A model generated the notes under the pieces. The model was not told the DNA's origin. It did no database searches and saw nothing but the letters and a program-made list of their open reading frames with translations. Below, one piece after another: positions 24,192 through 32,795 of a DNA stretch of 51,557 bases (the stretch's first letter is position 1; the number at the start of each line of letters is the position of its first letter). The DNA lies in assembly GCA_964599655.1 (NCBI GenBank), contig CAZRGV010000032.1, positions 1-51,557 of the forward strand, read 5' to 3'. The translations under genes were made by a program, and so were the position numbers. Source of the DNA: CAZRGV01 sp964599655 (lineage in GTDB: Bacteria; Planctomycetota; Planctomycetia; Isosphaerales; Isosphaeraceae).

Positions 24192-26937
24192 ATGCACCGC
24201 ATGCTCCGTTCCCGCCCTCGCATCCTCGTCATGGCGCTCATGGCTCTGGTCACCACCGGCCTCGCGCTGGCCCAGCAAGCCGCGCTCGTCGGCACGCTCG
24301 ACGGCCACACCGAGCCGGTTTACACGATCGCCTGGACACCCGACGGCAAGGCGATCATCACGGGTGGGTTCGATAACACCGTTCGACTCTGGGACGCCAC
24401 CAGCCGCAAGGAGCGGTTCAAGTTTGAAGGGCATAGCAGTCTCGTGCTCGCCGTGGCGCCGAGCCCCGACGGCCAGCAAATTCTTTCGGGCAGCCTCGAC
24501 AAGACGGCCAAGATCTGGAACGTGCCCAAGGAGGGTCCGGCCAAGGAACTTGCCGGAATCGCGGCCGGTGTGCACGCGCTCTCGCTCAGCCCCGACGGCA
24601 AGAACGTCGCCATCGCCTCGGGCAATGGCGTCTCGATCTGGGACCTGGCCGGCACGGAGTCGAAGCCCCTGAACGGTCACGCCGCCGAGGTCGAATCGCT
24701 GGCCTGGCGCGCCGACAACGCGCAGATCGCCTCGGGCGACAAGGGCCGGACGATCCGACTCTGGAACCCCGCCGACGGCGCCTCTCAGGGCGTCATCGAG
24801 ACCCCCTCCGACACAGTGCTCGGTCTGGCCTACGCGCCGAACAACCAGTTGTTGGTGTCGGCCGGTTCGGACGGACTCGCTCGACTCTGGCAGCTTCCAA
24901 TCAACGAGCCGAAGGTTGTTGATGCCAAGGGCCCCATCAAGGCGTTCGCCCTGAGCGCCGACGGCTCGAAGATCGCCACGGGCGGCGACGACAAGCAGGT
25001 TCGCGTCTGGAACTCCGCCGACGGCGCCCTGCTCAAGGAGATTCCCTCGGCCGATCAGGCGGTCGTCGCCATCGCGTTCAAGGGGGATGGCAACCAGGTC
25101 GCCTTCGCGACCGCGAACAAGTCGGTTCATGTGCATCAGGTGGCCGATGGCGCTGAGGTCAAGAAGTTGGAGGATCTTCCCTCGCCCATCACGGCGATCG
25201 CCTTCCAGCCCGACGGCGCTCGAATCGCCACCGCCGGCGAAGACAACCAGATTCGCGTCTACACGGTCGAGGACGCCAAGGAACAGAAGGCGATGGGCGG
25301 CCACGAAGGCCGGATTCACGCCCTGGCTTTCGCCCCCAACGACGCCAACCTGCTGGTCTCGGCCTCGGCCGACAAAACGGCCAAGCTCTGGAACATCAAC
25401 GACGGCAAATCGATCCGCGACTTCGCCGGACATGGCGACGCGGTCCTCGCCCTGAACCTGAGCCGAGACGGCCAGAAGCTCGTCACAGGCTCGGCCGACA
25501 AAACGGCCAAACTCTGGTCCGTCGGCGACGGCAAGAACACGGCCACCTTCACGGGCCATGGCGGTCCCGTCTCGGCCGTCTACCTGTCGAACGACACGAA
25601 CAGGCTCGCCACCGGATCGGCCGATAACTCGGTCCGGTTCTGGGACGCCACGAACGGCCGGGAGCTTCAGGACCTCGGGGCCCACGGCGCGGCGATCGGC
25701 GGCGTGGCGATCCTCCCCGACAACGCCCAGGTCGTGTCCTCGGGCGCGGACAACAAGGTCCGCGTCTGGAAACCGGCCGCGGTCCGCGTCTTCGAGGGGC
25801 ACCAAGGGCCCATCTTCGGCGTCGCGATCCATCCCAACGGATCGCAGGTCGTGACGGCCTCGGCCGACAAGACCGCCAAGGTGTTCGATCTCAACAACGG
25901 CAAGGAGGTCCGCACGCTCTCGGGCCATACCGACGCGATCCGAGCGGTGCTCTTCACCAAGGATCAGCAGAAGATCGTCACCGGCTCGGCCGACAAGTCG
26001 ATTCGCACCTGGAACGCGGGCAACGGGAATCCGATGGTGACCTATCCTCCTCAGCCCGCGGCCGTTCTTTCGCTCGCGGTGGGGCCGGATAACAAGACCC
26101 TCGTGGCCGGCCTGGCCGACAACACGGCCAAGGTGTTCGACCTCTCGCAGGCCGATCCCGCGAAGGCCGAGCAGCAGGTCATCGGCGGGTTTGGCGGCCC
26201 AGTGGCCGCGGTCGCGGTGCTGCCGGAGAACAACACCGTCGTCACCGGTTCGGAAGACAAGACGGTCAAGGTCTGGCCCGTGCTTGCCAAGGGCGCGGCG
26301 AAGAACCTCGCGGGTCACGGAGGCCAGATCTACAGCGTCGCGTGGTCGCCGGACGGAAAGAAAGCCCTCACGGGCGCGGTGGACAAGAGCTTCCGGATCT
26401 GGGACGTGGAGAAGGGGGCCCAGGAACGGGCCGTCGAAAAGGCGCATGAGAACGTCGTCTACGCCGTCGCCTACGGCCCCAAGGGAGACCTGATCGCCAC
26501 CGGGGGCGACGACAAGCTGGTCAAGTACTGGAACCCGGCCGATGGGAAGGAGTTGCGCAAGAGTGAGGNNNNNNNNNNNNNNNNNNNNNNNNNNNTATTG
26601 CGTCGCCTTCCAGCCACCCGAAGGCGCCCTGCTCGCCAGCGGCTCCGTGGACAAGACCATCAAAATCTGGAACGTGGCCGACGGCAAGGAAGTGAAAACG
26701 CTCTCGGGCCACCCCGACGACGTTTACGGCGTCGCCTGGAGCCCCGACGGCAAGCGACTGGCCTCGATCGGCTACGCGGGAACCCTCATCGTCTGGGACG
26801 TCGACGGCGGAAAACCGGTCTTCCAGCAGAAGGTCGGCAACAACACGCCAACCTACGGCGTGGCCTGGAGCCCCGACGGCAAGCAACTCGCGGTGGCGGC
26901 GTCCGACAACAAAGGGTACATTTTCAATCTACCCTGA
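24192..26937 (+). CDS. Exported WD40-repeat protein with 21 repeats, interrupted by an assembly gap
   Basis: A protein of about 915 residues that is almost entirely WD40 repeats. The start at 24192 has GGGAG 9 bases upstream; residues 1-27 are a Sec signal peptide ending Ala-Leu-Ala-Gln-Gln. I count 21 repeats of about 42 residues: 18 before the gap at 26569-26595 and 3 after it. That is exactly three times seven, consistent with three seven-bladed propellers. Repeats end in Lys-Leu-Trp-Asn or similar and share Ser-Pro-Asp-Gly and Gly-Ser-Ala-Asp-Lys-Thr motifs. The frame changes across the N run, so the 27 N bases misstate the real gap. No catalytic domain is attached; an extracytoplasmic scaffold or binding role is inferred. 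Similar secreted or cytoplasmic WD40 arrays are frequent in planctomycetes. Confidence 0.88.
26569..26595. other. Assembly gap inside the WD40 gene
   Basis: 27 N bases between repeats 18 and 19. The sequence before is in one frame and after in another, so the true gap length is not a multiple of three plus zero relative to 27. Only a few residues linking the two repeats appear to be missing. Confidence 0.9.
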
Positions 26938-27009
26938 GCGTGGGACGACCGGGCGCGCTCGGATCGTCGCCCTCGTGGACGCCCTTGTGTTCCAGGCACC
27001 GGATGGCCG

Positions 27010-28254
27010 ATGACCGAGCCGCAAACCCCCTTGATCGCTTTGGCACCCGCCGCACACGACGCGGCGGGGCCATCCGAGAGCCACAGGTCAGAAACGGCCC
27101 AACCTCCCGCCCGGGACCGGAACGAAGCGCTCGATGGGGTTCGAGCGCTGGCCGCCTTGCTGGTGTATTTCTTCCACGTCGGATTCAACATCGTCGGGCC
27201 GCCGTTCGTGATCCTCGGATTCACCGGGGTTCACATCTTTTTCGTGCTCAGCGGCTACCTGATGTTCGGGCCCTTCCTCACGGGGCTTCTGGGCGATCGG
27301 CCATTCCCCTCCGCGCGGCGGTACGCCATCCGACGATTCACGCGGATCTATCCGCCCTATCTCGTGGCCCTGGTTTTCTTCAGCGCCTCGCGTTACGCCC
27401 TGCACCTGAAACCACCAAACGCCTTCAACTTCGCAACCCATGTCTTGCTGATCTTCAATTATTTTGACTGGCGCGATTTCTTCAGTATCAACGCCGTGTT
27501 CTGGAGCCTGGCGATCGAGGCCCAGTTCTACGTCGTGCTGCCGTTGGCCGTCGGGATGGCTTCGAACGCATGTGGGCGGCGCGGCTGGCTCTCGGTCGTC
27601 AGTGTGATCGCGGGGTTCTATCTCGTGGGAACCCTCGCCAGGGGCCTGGAGTATTCTCAGGCCGTCGCCGAGTCGGGCCCTCGCCGCGATACCTACTTCA
27701 TGACGATCTTCGCCTATCTCGACCTGTTCGCCGCCGGGATGATGGTGGCCGTCGCCGATCGCCTCGCATCGGATCGACTCCGGCGATCCGTGACGCTCCG
27801 CTGGATTCTCGTAACGCTCGGAGCCGCGCTGTTCCTCGGGGCGAATCTCTGGTCCTGGATGGCCGCCCCTCACGGTTGGCAGGGGGGCCACGGGCTCGGC
27901 TACACCGTCGGTTTCCCCGTCGTGCTCTGCGCCGGGGTTGCCCTGTTGTTGACGGCCGTCGTCGCCTGGCCCGACGGCGGGCCGGCGTTTCTCCACGCCA
28001 GGCCGCTCGTGGCGATCGGGCTGATTTCGTACAGCCTGTATCTCTACCACGTCGGCGTGCAGATCGTGCTGCGGAAGGTCTGGCCGCCCGGCAGCCTCCC
28101 CGGCGGTCAATTCGAACCGTTAGTCTTCGGGCTCCTCGCGCTGCCCGCCACGCTGGTTCTCTCGGCGCTGCTGTTCGCGCTGGTCGAACGACCCGCGATG
28201 CGTTGGGGGGCGCGCTACTCTCGCCTGCACACCCCGCCCCCGATCTCCTTTTAG
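27010..28254 (+). CDS. Acyltransferase family 3 membrane protein (OafA/YrhL-like)
   Basis: A 414-residue integral membrane protein. After a 35-residue hydrophilic N-terminus the family signature Ala-Leu-Asp-Gly-Val-Arg-Ala-Leu-Ala begins, followed by His in the first transmembrane segment and the Phe-Val-Leu-Ser-Gly-Tyr-Leu motif. An Arg-Arg-Phe-Thr-Arg-Ile-Tyr-Pro-Pro motif follows. About ten transmembrane helices can be drawn. The family moves acyl groups from a cytosolic donor to extracytoplasmic sugars, as in O-antigen, peptidoglycan or exopolysaccharide acetylation. The acceptor is unknown. It lies 72 bases after the WD40 gene; co-transcription is possible. The ribosome-binding site is weak. 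Confidence 0.9.
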   Translation: MTEPQTPLIALAPAAHDAAGPSESHRSETAQPPARDRNEALDGVRALAALLVYFFHVGFNIVGPPFVILGFTGVHIFFVLSGYLMFGPFLTGLLGDRPFPSARRYAIRRFTRIYPPYLVALVFFSASRYALHLKPPNAFNFATHVLLIFNYFDWRDFFSINAVFWSLAIEAQFYVVLPLAVGMASNACGRRGWLSVVSVIAGFYLVGTLARGLEYSQAVAESGPRRDTYFMTIFAYLDLFAAGMMVAVADRLASDRLRRSVTLRWILVTLGAALFLGANLWSWMAAPHGWQGGHGLGYTVGFPVVLCAGVALLLTAVVAWPDGGPAFLHARPLVAIGLISYSLYLYHVGVQIVLRKVWPPGSLPGGQFEPLVFGLLALPATLVLSALLFALVERPAMRWGARYSRLHTPPPISF

Positions 28255-28261
28255 AACCCGC

Positions 28262-28313
28262 TTCCCAACGGGGACGGACGCCGAACCTTCGGAGCACCTC
28301 TCCCCGTGGGGAA
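28262..28313. terminator. Nested hairpin between convergent genes
   Basis: TTCCCAACGGGGA (28262-28274) pairs with TCCCCGTGGGGAA (28301-28313) at 12 of 13 positions. Inside the loop a smaller stem, CCGAA-CC-TTCGG, occupies 28281-28292. It starts eight bases after the acyltransferase stop and precedes the convergent stop at 28358, so it is a likely bidirectional terminator. Confidence 0.48.
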
Positions 28314-28357
28314 CCCGCGTCCCGAACGTTCGCGACCCGGAACGACGGGGGTCCATT

Positions 28358-28804
28358 TCAACTCTGGGACGAACCGTGCTCGGTCTTGCGCCGACGGTCG
28401 TACTCGATGAGCCAGGTGCGGGCACGGGGGAAGTCGCGAGCGCGGCAGTAGACCCGAGGGTTCCCTTCCATGGTTCCGAGCGCGTCCTGAAGGTCCAGGG
28501 TGTCCGACATGGCGGGGATGCCCATCTCGTTGAGCTGATCGGCCAGGAACTTGGCCTCCATCAGGCTGTAGGCCTGGTAACACGAGACGAGGTCGTCCGA
28601 GTGCTCGCCCACGACCTCGGACCATCGCGATTTCACCGGCCCCTCGGGGATCGCGATGGGGTCATATCGCGGGTCGTCGATCGGTCCGGCCTGGTCGGCG
28701 GAAACGAAGTTCGGGTCCTCGACCCCGTCGGCCGTCGTGCCGCATTTCCAGCACACCTCAAACGTGTCGTCTACCTTCGATCCGCACTTGGGACAGGTCC
28801 ACAT
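28358..28804 (-). CDS. Zinc-ribbon protein with DUF2007-like domain
   Basis: A 148-residue protein starting 7 bases after AAGGA. It opens with a zinc ribbon, Cys-Pro-Lys-Cys at 4-7 and Cys-Trp-Lys-Cys at 18-21. From about residue 70 it has a DUF2007-like fold (Ser-Leu-Met-Glu-Ala-Lys-Phe-Leu-Ala, then Gly-Ile-Pro-Ala), an about 65-residue ferredoxin-like module called a putative signal-transducing domain. The linker is acidic and Pro-rich. The role is unknown. It is co-directional with hemQ, which ends 133 bases upstream of its start. Confidence 0.78.
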   Translation of the reverse strand: MWTCPKCGSKVDDTFEVCWKCGTTADGVEDPNFVSADQAGPIDDPRYDPIAIPEGPVKSRWSEVVGEHSDDLVSCYQAYSLMEAKFLADQLNEMGIPAMSDTLDLQDALGTMEGNPRVYCRARDFPRARTWLIEYDRRRKTEHGSSQS

Positions 28805-28936
28805 CGGTTGATCCTTGTCGTGGTTTTGATTCTCTCGTGGCGCGAGACGACCCGCGTCGTTCTCGAGGACCTTCGTCAGACCAGCCGTGTTCCAGGAGGT
28901 CCCGGCCGCGCGTGGCCCAGTGTTGGGTCGTTCCCA

Positions 28937-29839
28937 TCAGAGGCGCACGGCCTGAAGCAATTCGTCGGCCGGCAGGATATAGCCCGGATAAAACGGACCG
29001 AACAGGGCGTACTGCGCCGAGCTTCGGTCGAACCGCATCGTATAAACGATGTCTTTCAGATACGACGGGTTCTTGGCCCAGAGGGTGACGCCCCACTCCC
29101 AGTCGTCGAGACCCGTCGACGCCGTGATGACCTGGGTGACACGTCCCGCGAACTTCATGCCGCTCTTTCCGTGCTCGGCCATCATCTCGGACCGTTCCTC
29201 GAAGGGCAAGAGGTACCAGTTCTGATGTTCCCCTTGCCGCATCTTGCTCATCGGGTAAAAGCAGAGACACGGCCAATCCGGAAACTCGGGATACATGCGC
29301 TGGCGGTTCATCGCTTCGAGTCGATTGGCGTACTGTGCCAGTTTTGTCTTGTAGAGGCTGCTCTCGGGGTCCATGCCCTCGCGTTCTCGAAGAATCTTCC
29401 CATAGGCATCGACGTCGGGAACGTATTCCGAGACCTCGGTGATGGAGTAGAACGAGTACGTGGGAACCAGCGCCGGCCCCAGCGCGGAAGCCTGAATTCC
29501 CATCTGGATGTCGTGCAGCTTTCTCAGGTCGGCGCTGGCCATCACGACGCCAAAATCGGCCTTGTGCCCCAGGACCCCGAAGCACTGCATTTGCTCGGGG
29601 GCGTGGCTCGCGGTGCGGTCGAGGGCCTCGATCAACTCCTCGCGGCCACGTTGCCGATCCGACTCGTTCAGGCCGCCCAGCGCCGCGCGATCGACCCGGT
29701 AGTACAGGTGGAGGACGTGCCAGCCTGATTCCGGGACGAGCGTGGCCGCCACTTGCGACGAGACCGCCGGCCGTTGGCCGTGCCCCATCTCTTCGGTCCG
29801 GGAAGGGCCCTGGGACGTCACTTGCGAGGCATCCGACAT
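28937..29839 (-). CDS. hemQ: Coproheme decarboxylase HemQ (chlorite dismutase family)
   Basis: HemQ completes haem synthesis in the coproporphyrin-dependent pathway by two oxidative decarboxylations of coproheme. The 300-residue product is set to start at 29839, where AGGAG lies 9 bases upstream; the longer frame has no family similarity. The family motif Phe-Tyr-Pro-Met-Ser-Lys places the catalytic Tyr at 195, and Ala-Glu-His-Gly places the proximal haem-ligand His at 223. Gln replaces no expected residue that I can identify, and the distal Gln typical of HemQ rather than the Arg of chlorite dismutases cannot be assigned with certainty. The N-terminal 35 residues are a variable extension. 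It is divergent from the cyclase-family gene. Confidence 0.88.
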   Translation of the reverse strand: MSDASQVTSQGPSRTEEMGHGQRPAVSSQVAATLVPESGWHVLHLYYRVDRAALGGLNESDRQRGREELIEALDRTASHAPEQMQCFGVLGHKADFGVVMASADLRKLHDIQMGIQASALGPALVPTYSFYSITEVSEYVPDVDAYGKILREREGMDPESSLYKTKLAQYANRLEAMNRQRMYPEFPDWPCLCFYPMSKMRQGEHQNWYLLPFEERSEMMAEHGKSGMKFAGRVTQVITASTGLDDWEWGVTLWAKNPSYLKDIVYTMRFDRSSAQYALFGPFYPGYILPADELLQAVRL

Positions 29840-29884
29840 CGTCACTCGCTCCTCGTTGGCATTCGCTCGGCAAGGCAAGGCTCG

Positions 29885-29914
29885 ATTGTAAAACCTCCGT
29901 CCGCGCGTCGACAA
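29885..29914 (-). promoter_or_regulatory. Predicted promoter of hemQ
   Basis: On the minus strand TTGTCG (-35, 29909-29914) is 18 bases from TACAAT (-10, 29885-29890), leaving a leader of about 40 bases to the hemQ start. Confidence 0.45.
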
Positions 29915-29967
29915 GGGAGCCGAATCGATCGTCCCGCTCCGAAGGCGCGATCGAATGGGGCGAACAA

Positions 29968-29996
29968 TTGCGGCGGCGTCCCCCGCTCTTTACAAT
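29968..29996 (+). promoter_or_regulatory. Predicted promoter of the cyclase-family gene
   Basis: TTGCGG (29968-29973) and TACAAT (29991-29996), 17 bases apart, point toward the gene starting at 30060. The -10 hexamer is identical to that of the divergent hemQ promoter, 54 bases away from the hemQ -35. Confidence 0.42.
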
Positions 29997-30059
29997 GCCG
30001 GCCGGGCTTGACCCGGAAGCCGACCGCTGGCCTGGGTTTTCTCGTGACGGACCAAACCA

Positions 30060-31139
30060 ATGCGAAATACGCTCCGAAACGGCGGGTCGCTCCTCATCCT
30101 CGCGCTCCTGGCGATCGTCCTCTGGCTCGCGATCCCGACGGCCGGCACCAAGCGAGTCGCCGGCCAGGAGCCGCGGTCGGAGACGTCCCCCATCAAAGGT
30201 TGGCAAAAGGGAAAAGGGTGGGGCTGGATCTGGGGCAAGGACGATGAGGTTGGCAGCCTCAACGCAATGACCCCCGAAAGCCGTTCCAGGGCGCTCAAGC
30301 TCGCCAGCCGAGGCGAGGTGTTCGACCTCGGGTTGACCTATTCCCGTCGCAGCTTCAAATGGCCCGGCCACAACCCCGGCGAGATCATGTCATTCCGAAG
30401 CCCCGAGATGATCGAGCGGATGAAAGACCCCGACGCTCCGCCGGAGTCGGTCAATCCCGACAAGGTGTTCTGGCACTCCGCCGCCCTGTTCATTAGCGAT
30501 AATGTCTCGACCCAGATCGACGGGCTCTGTCACATCACTGCCGGAACCGACCATCACTGGTACAACGGCTTCAAGGAGTCGGAGTGGGGCGGGGACTTCG
30601 GCCCTCGAAAATGTGACGCGACCACGATCCCACCCATCATCGCGCGAGGCGTCCTCATCGACGTCGCCGCCTTCAAGAAGCTCGACGCCCTGCCAGGGCA
30701 TTACGTCATCACAACCCAGGACCTGAAGGACACGCTGGCCTGGGAAGGCATTGCCCTGGAGCCCGGCGACGTGGTGCTCGTCCGCACCGGAACGGCCCGT
30801 TTCTGGGGCGAAGAGGGCGCCGACCATGAGTCGATCGCTGAACACGACTCGGCGGGACCGGACCTCGAAGCGACCCGATGGCTGGTCGAGGACCAAGGCG
30901 CGATGCTGGTCGGCTCCGACACCAGCGGCTTCGAGGTCAGCCCCGCGCCCGGCCATCCGGGGACCCCGATCCCAGTCCACAAGTACCTGCTCGTCGACCA
31001 GGGGGTGCACATCGGTGAGTTCCACAACCTGGAGGGCCTGAGTCGCGCCCGGGCGTATGTGTTCTGCTACGTCGCCACCACGAACAAGATCAAGGGAACC
31101 GCGGCCGGTTTCACCTTGCGCCCCATGGCCTTGCGCTAA
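30060..31139 (+). CDS. Cyclase-family (kynurenine formamidase-like) metal hydrolase, exported
   Basis: A 359-residue member of the cyclase family (PF04199). Residues 12-28 form a hydrophobic signal or anchor. The metal-binding signature is the long-subfamily form: Val-Ser-Thr-Gln-Ile-Asp-Gly-Leu-Cys-His near residue 155, in place of the classical His-x-Gly-Thr-His-x-Asp, followed by a Gly-Thr-Ala-Arg-Phe-Trp motif and a conserved Asn-Leu-Glu segment near the end. Characterised relatives hydrolyse amides, lactones or ring compounds such as N-formylkynurenine; the substrate of this subfamily is generally unknown. No tryptophan-catabolism genes are nearby. The ribosome-binding site is weak. Confidence 0.82.
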   Translation: MRNTLRNGGSLLILALLAIVLWLAIPTAGTKRVAGQEPRSETSPIKGWQKGKGWGWIWGKDDEVGSLNAMTPESRSRALKLASRGEVFDLGLTYSRRSFKWPGHNPGEIMSFRSPEMIERMKDPDAPPESVNPDKVFWHSAALFISDNVSTQIDGLCHITAGTDHHWYNGFKESEWGGDFGPRKCDATTIPPIIARGVLIDVAAFKKLDALPGHYVITTQDLKDTLAWEGIALEPGDVVLVRTGTARFWGEEGADHESIAEHDSAGPDLEATRWLVEDQGAMLVGSDTSGFEVSPAPGHPGTPIPVHKYLLVDQGVHIGEFHNLEGLSRARAYVFCYVATTNKIKGTAAGFTLRPMALR

Positions 31140-31181
31140 GGCTTGCATTCCGGAAACGGCGAACTCCGCGGAATCTCTACC

Positions 31182-31210
31182 TTGTTCTTGTTGTTGGTGC
31201 GGTTTAGAAT
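31182..31210 (+). promoter_or_regulatory. Predicted promoter of the small secreted protein gene
   Basis: TTGTTC (31182-31187) and TAGAAT (31205-31210) are 17 bases apart within an unusually T-rich patch, giving a leader of about 75 bases. Confidence 0.38.
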
Positions 31211-31290
31211 GAATCTCGGTCTTGCGCGCGGGCCGTTTGGTGTCGGAACGGAATGTCGGACGAGTGGACCAATCTCGTAACGGAGGACGG

Positions 31291-31674
31291 ATGATGCGAC
31301 GGATACCTCTCGCGGGAGCGTTGCAACTTCTGGCGACCACTGGGTTTCTGTGCGTTTTCCTTTTGGCCGGACCGGCGCGGGCCGGCAACCGTGTCTACGT
31401 GGCGACCGGCCCCGTGATCTATCAACCCGCTCCGGCCTTGGGATATTACGGCGGGTTTTCCCAAGCGGTCGCGCCGATCCCCGCTCCACCCCCCGCCCCT
31501 CCCGCCTTGACGGTCTACACGACCCAGGTCCTGACTCCCCTCCCCGCGACGACCGCGACCATCGTTCCGGCGCCGCTTCGAGCGGTTCCGGCGCGGCCCG
31601 TGGTCTGGGTCGCGCCTCGGAGCGGGAGACCGGTGTACTGGGTGGTTCCGGGGCGGCCGGTCCGATTCCGTTGA
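31291..31674 (+). CDS. Small secreted Pro/Val/Tyr-rich protein (unknown function)
   Basis: Not recognised. The 127-residue product starts at the ATG at 31291 or the adjacent ATG at 31294; GGAGG is 4 or 7 bases upstream. Residues 1-32 form a Sec signal peptide ending Ala-Arg-Ala-Gly. The mature part of about 95 residues is low in charge apart from Arg, rich in Pro, Val, Ala and Tyr, has a Pro-Ala run (Pro-Ala-Pro-Pro-Pro-Ala-Pro-Pro) in the middle, and ends with repeated Pro-Val-(Val/Tyr)-Trp-Val motifs. It may be a small cell-surface protein. It ends just before cysK. Confidence 0.6.
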   Translation: MMRRIPLAGALQLLATTGFLCVFLLAGPARAGNRVYVATGPVIYQPAPALGYYGGFSQAVAPIPAPPPAPPALTVYTTQVLTPLPATTATIVPAPLRAVPARPVVWVAPRSGRPVYWVVPGRPVRFR

Positions 31675-31699
31675 CGCATTGGGCGAGTTTGCCGATAAG
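31671..31699 (+). promoter_or_regulatory. Predicted promoter of cysK
   Basis: TTGACG (31671-31676, five of six consensus bases) and GATAAG (31694-31699) with a 17-base spacer. The -35 overlaps the stop codon of the upstream small-protein gene. Confidence 0.38.
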
Positions 31700-31789
31700 C
31701 TAACCCTGAGTCGTACGCATGTTGCGGCCGTCGGGGTCTCGGAGGACGCGAGGGCCGGTCGATTGTTCTTTTCCAGGAGGTAAGGTGGG

Positions 31790-32737
31790 ATGGCCACAGC
31801 CGAACGCACCCGAGGCCGCATTTACGACGACATCACCCAAACCGTCGGCAACACACCGCTGATCCGGTTGCGTCGCGTGACCGCTGGCTGCCCGGCCCAG
31901 GTTGTGGCCAAGCTCGAGAATTTCAATCCGCTCTGGTCGGTTAAGGACCGGATCGGCGTGGCGATGATCGACGCCGCCGAACGCGACGGGAAGATTACGC
32001 CGGACACGCTGATCGTCGAGCCCACCAGCGGCAACACGGGGATCGGCCTGGCGTTCACCTGCGCGGCCCGCGGCTACAAGCTCATGGTCACGATGCCGGA
32101 GAGCATGAGCCTGGAGCGCCGTCGACTTCTCAAGGCGTTTGGGGCCGAGATCGTCTTGACCCCCGCCTCCGAGGGCATGCCGGGCGCGGTTCGTCGCGCG
32201 GAGGAGATCGTCAAGACGACCCCGAACGCCTTCATGCCTCAGCAGTTCCGTAACCCGGCCAATCCCGAAATCCATCGCCGGACCACCGCCGAGGAAATCT
32301 GGCGCGACACCGACGGCCAGATCGACATCCTGGTGTGCGGCGTCGGAACCGGCGGCACGATCACGGGTTGCGGTGAGGTGCTCAAGAGCCGCAAACCCGC
32401 TCTGAAGGTGGTGGCGGTCGAGCCGGTCAACTCGCCGGTCATCACGCAGAAGAAGCACGGCGAACCGTTGAAGCCCGGTCCGCACAAGATCCAGGGCATC
32501 GGCGCCGGGTTCCTTCCCGACGTGCTGAACGTGGACATCATTGACGATGTGATCCAGGTCAAGGACGAGGAAGCGTTCGAGATGGCCCGACGCCTCGCTC
32601 GCGAGGAGGGCATGCTCTGCGGCATCTCCTGCGGAGCCGCCGCCGCCGCCGCCGTTCGCGTGGCGAGCCTCGAGGAAAACGCGGGCAAGCTGATCGTCGT
32701 CGTCCTGCCCGATCTGGGCGAGCGCTATTTGTCAACG
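31790..32737 (+). CDS. cysK: Cysteine synthase, 3' end lost in an assembly gap
   Basis: A PLP-dependent enzyme making cysteine from O-acetylserine and sulfide. The start has AGGAGG 9 bases upstream. The PLP lysine is Lys52 in Trp-Ser-Val-Lys-Asp-Arg, the cofactor-binding loop is Pro-Thr-Ser-Gly-Asn-Thr-Gly, and the phosphate loop Gly-Thr-Gly-Gly-Thr is present. The readable protein ends Gly-Glu-Arg-Tyr-Leu-Ser-Thr, a point only a few residues from the C-terminus of CysK-type enzymes, so only the last residues and stop fall in the N run at 32738-32770. Homology separates it from cystathionine beta-synthase, since there is no CBS-pair extension. A serine acetyltransferase gene is not in the window. 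Confidence 0.93.
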
Positions 32738-32770
32738 NNNNNNNNNNNNNNNNNNNNNNNNNNNNNNNNN
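32738..32770. other. Assembly gap at the end of cysK
   Basis: 33 N bases covering the end of cysK and most of the space before the convergent regulator gene ending at 32796. A terminator may be hidden here. Confidence 0.9.
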
Positions 32771-32795
32771 GTAAGCGGGCTCGGACGGTCCTCGA

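Noticed and set aside
24057..26687. An 876-codon open frame on the minus strand
   Set aside because: It is the antisense of the WD40 repeats; its repetitive look is only the mirror of the coding repeats.
24192..26937. Closely spaced similar DNA segments resembling a repeat array or CRISPR
   Set aside because: The period is about 126 bases, the copies encode WD40 units in frame and are not identical; there are no short constant repeats with unique spacers.
28758..30371. A 537-codon minus-strand frame across hemQ and the cyclase gene
   Set aside because: It overlaps three well-supported genes in other frames and has no domain character.
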